Assembly: GCF_000427645.1 (NCBI RefSeq)
Contig: NZ_KE386571.1
Span: 3,058,895 to 3,122,894 of the forward strand
Length of the DNA: 64,000 bases
Reading direction: 5' to 3'
DNA from: Sphingomonas phyllosphaerae FA2
Lineage (GTDB): Bacteria > Pseudomonadota > Alphaproteobacteria > Sphingomonadales > Sphingomonadaceae
Shown here: piece after piece, positions 63,566 through 64,000 of the stretch
Position numbering within the stretch: the first letter of the stretch is position 1
Layout: every line of letters begins with the position of its first letter
Made by a program: the position numbers and the translations under genes
Notes under the pieces: generated by a model
The model's input: only the letters and a program-made list of their open reading frames with translations
Databases searched by the model: none
Told to the model about the DNA's origin: nothing

Positions 63566-64000
63566 TCAGAGGCCAAGCCAGACGAGCGGTTGGGGGAGCG
63601 CGATTGCGGCATAGTCGACCTGCAGCACGCGGCGGCGACGGTTTCCTTGTGCGGCGGCGGAGGCGTGGAGGATCGGGGTGGCGACCGCACCGTCATTGCG
63701 AGCGCAGCGAAGCAATCCAGGGCGTCCTGGTCCGGCACTGGATTGCTTCGCTGCGCTCGCAATGACGGACTAGCTTTGGCCGGCGTGGCGATCAGGCGTG
63801 CTCGATGTCCTGCTTGGTCGACCACGGACCGTGGCCGGGGACGTCGGCGCGGGCGCGAAACGCGATGGTGCGGTCCTGATGCCAGCCGAGCGACCAGTTG
63901 GTGACGGGGGTCTTGTCGAACAGAATCGCGCGGACCGACTCCGCGAGCGGGCCGAGGTGGCGCGCGGCGATGGCGTGGATCGGGCCGGTGGCGAGGAGGG
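63566..64000 (-). pseudogene. Disrupted phytanoyl-CoA dioxygenase-like gene, 5' end outside window
   Basis: Two fragments of one PhyH-type gene. From the window edge, NWSLGWHQDRTIAFRARAD (HxD iron ligands in WHQD) runs to DIEHA and a stop at 63792. The C-terminal part, in another frame, resumes about 63690: GAVATPILHASAAAQGN with the distal His, RRRVLQVDYA and the stop at 63566. The middle (about 60 residues in relatives, by memory) is missing and a family B repeat occupies 63691-63768. Non-functional as it stands. Confidence 0.8.
63691..63768. repeat. Family B palindromic repeat, copy 2, inside the phyH-like gene
   Basis: CGTCATTGCGAGCGCAGCGA and its inverse CGCTGCGCTCGCAATGACGG enclose GAAGCAATCCAGGGCGTCCT and CACTGGATTGCTTCG. 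Same core as the 5565 copy. It interrupts the dioxygenase-like gene. Confidence 0.9.

Noticed and set aside
62878-63825. N-terminal extension of the cyclophilin through a repeat
   Set aside because: The extension is repeat-translated sequence (e.g. SLRAQRSNP) and the signal peptide at 63525 marks the real start.

Overview
The window is high-GC alphaproteobacterial chromosome, most likely Sphingomonas or a close relative. The evidence is a carotenoid pathway (crtY, crtI, crtB), a 1,060-residue TonB-dependent receptor of the Caulobacter/Sphingomonas type, typical alphaproteobacterial families (DUF3576, DUF1491, MmcB, CBP3-type cytochrome bc1 chaperone, HemJ), and an origin-type gene order hemE | oriC | PPDK-regulator-maf-aroE-coaE-dnaQ. 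No phage, insertion sequence, plasmid or CRISPR sequence is visible; the window reads as core chromosome with a few small accessory patches.

Layout. 1-12.45 kb: mainly minus-strand housekeeping genes running away from the origin (leuS, a DUF3576 lipoprotein, a thiE-like gene, ribA, xth, lolA, terC, rho, hemJ, hemE), with yggS and a HAD phosphatase on the plus strand. 12.45-12.76 kb: probable chromosomal origin with four DnaA-box sequences and four GANTC sites. 12.76-19.7 kb: plus-strand genes leaving the origin (PPDK regulator, maf, aroE, coaE, dnaQ, hpf, ptsN, a thioesterase, DUF1491, a cell-wall hydrolase, mmcB). 19.7-31 kb: envelope and redox genes (ankyrin protein, SCO, YcgN, YgjP-like protease, PBP1A), a small low-GC gene next to tRNA-Leu(GAG), then the ftsE-ftsX-ydcF-plsC operon, a DUF177/CBP3 pair, bamE and an RcnB-like gene.

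31-39.6 kb: an NfrB-like glycosyltransferase with a short partner resembling the NfrA end, a TauE/SafE permease with a TIGR02186 membrane protein, a HerA-like ATPase, two tandem 35-36 residue membrane peptides, a diguanylate cyclase and an exported peroxiredoxin. 39.7-50.3 kb: crtY-crtI, an AT-rich acyltransferase insert, thiC with a TPP riboswitch, two tandem exported ferritin-like proteins, a MipA porin-like protein, and a DUF2141/sterol-desaturase pair whose frames overlap. 50.3-59.4 kb: a HisN-type phosphatase, then a polysaccharide-utilisation-like locus: GH43 enzyme divergent from a TonB receptor, SapC, cupin-like protein and flavin-dependent halogenase. 59.4-64 kb: crtB and a LOG-family gene, two orphan genes, ung, a cyclophilin, and a broken phytanoyl-CoA-dioxygenase-like gene at the edge.

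A recurring feature is a set of palindromic intergenic repeats (at least three families, seven copies noted). They sit at gene ends and in several cases have entered coding frames: crtB has a repeat-encoded C-terminal tail, the thiE-like gene stops inside a repeat arm, and a repeat replaces the middle of the phyH-like gene. Composite copies abut the stop codons of rho and mipA. No wholly new multi-gene system can be demonstrated from sequence alone; the most interesting items are the origin, the repeats acting as gene-end remodelers, the tandem micropeptides, and the receptor-halogenase locus.
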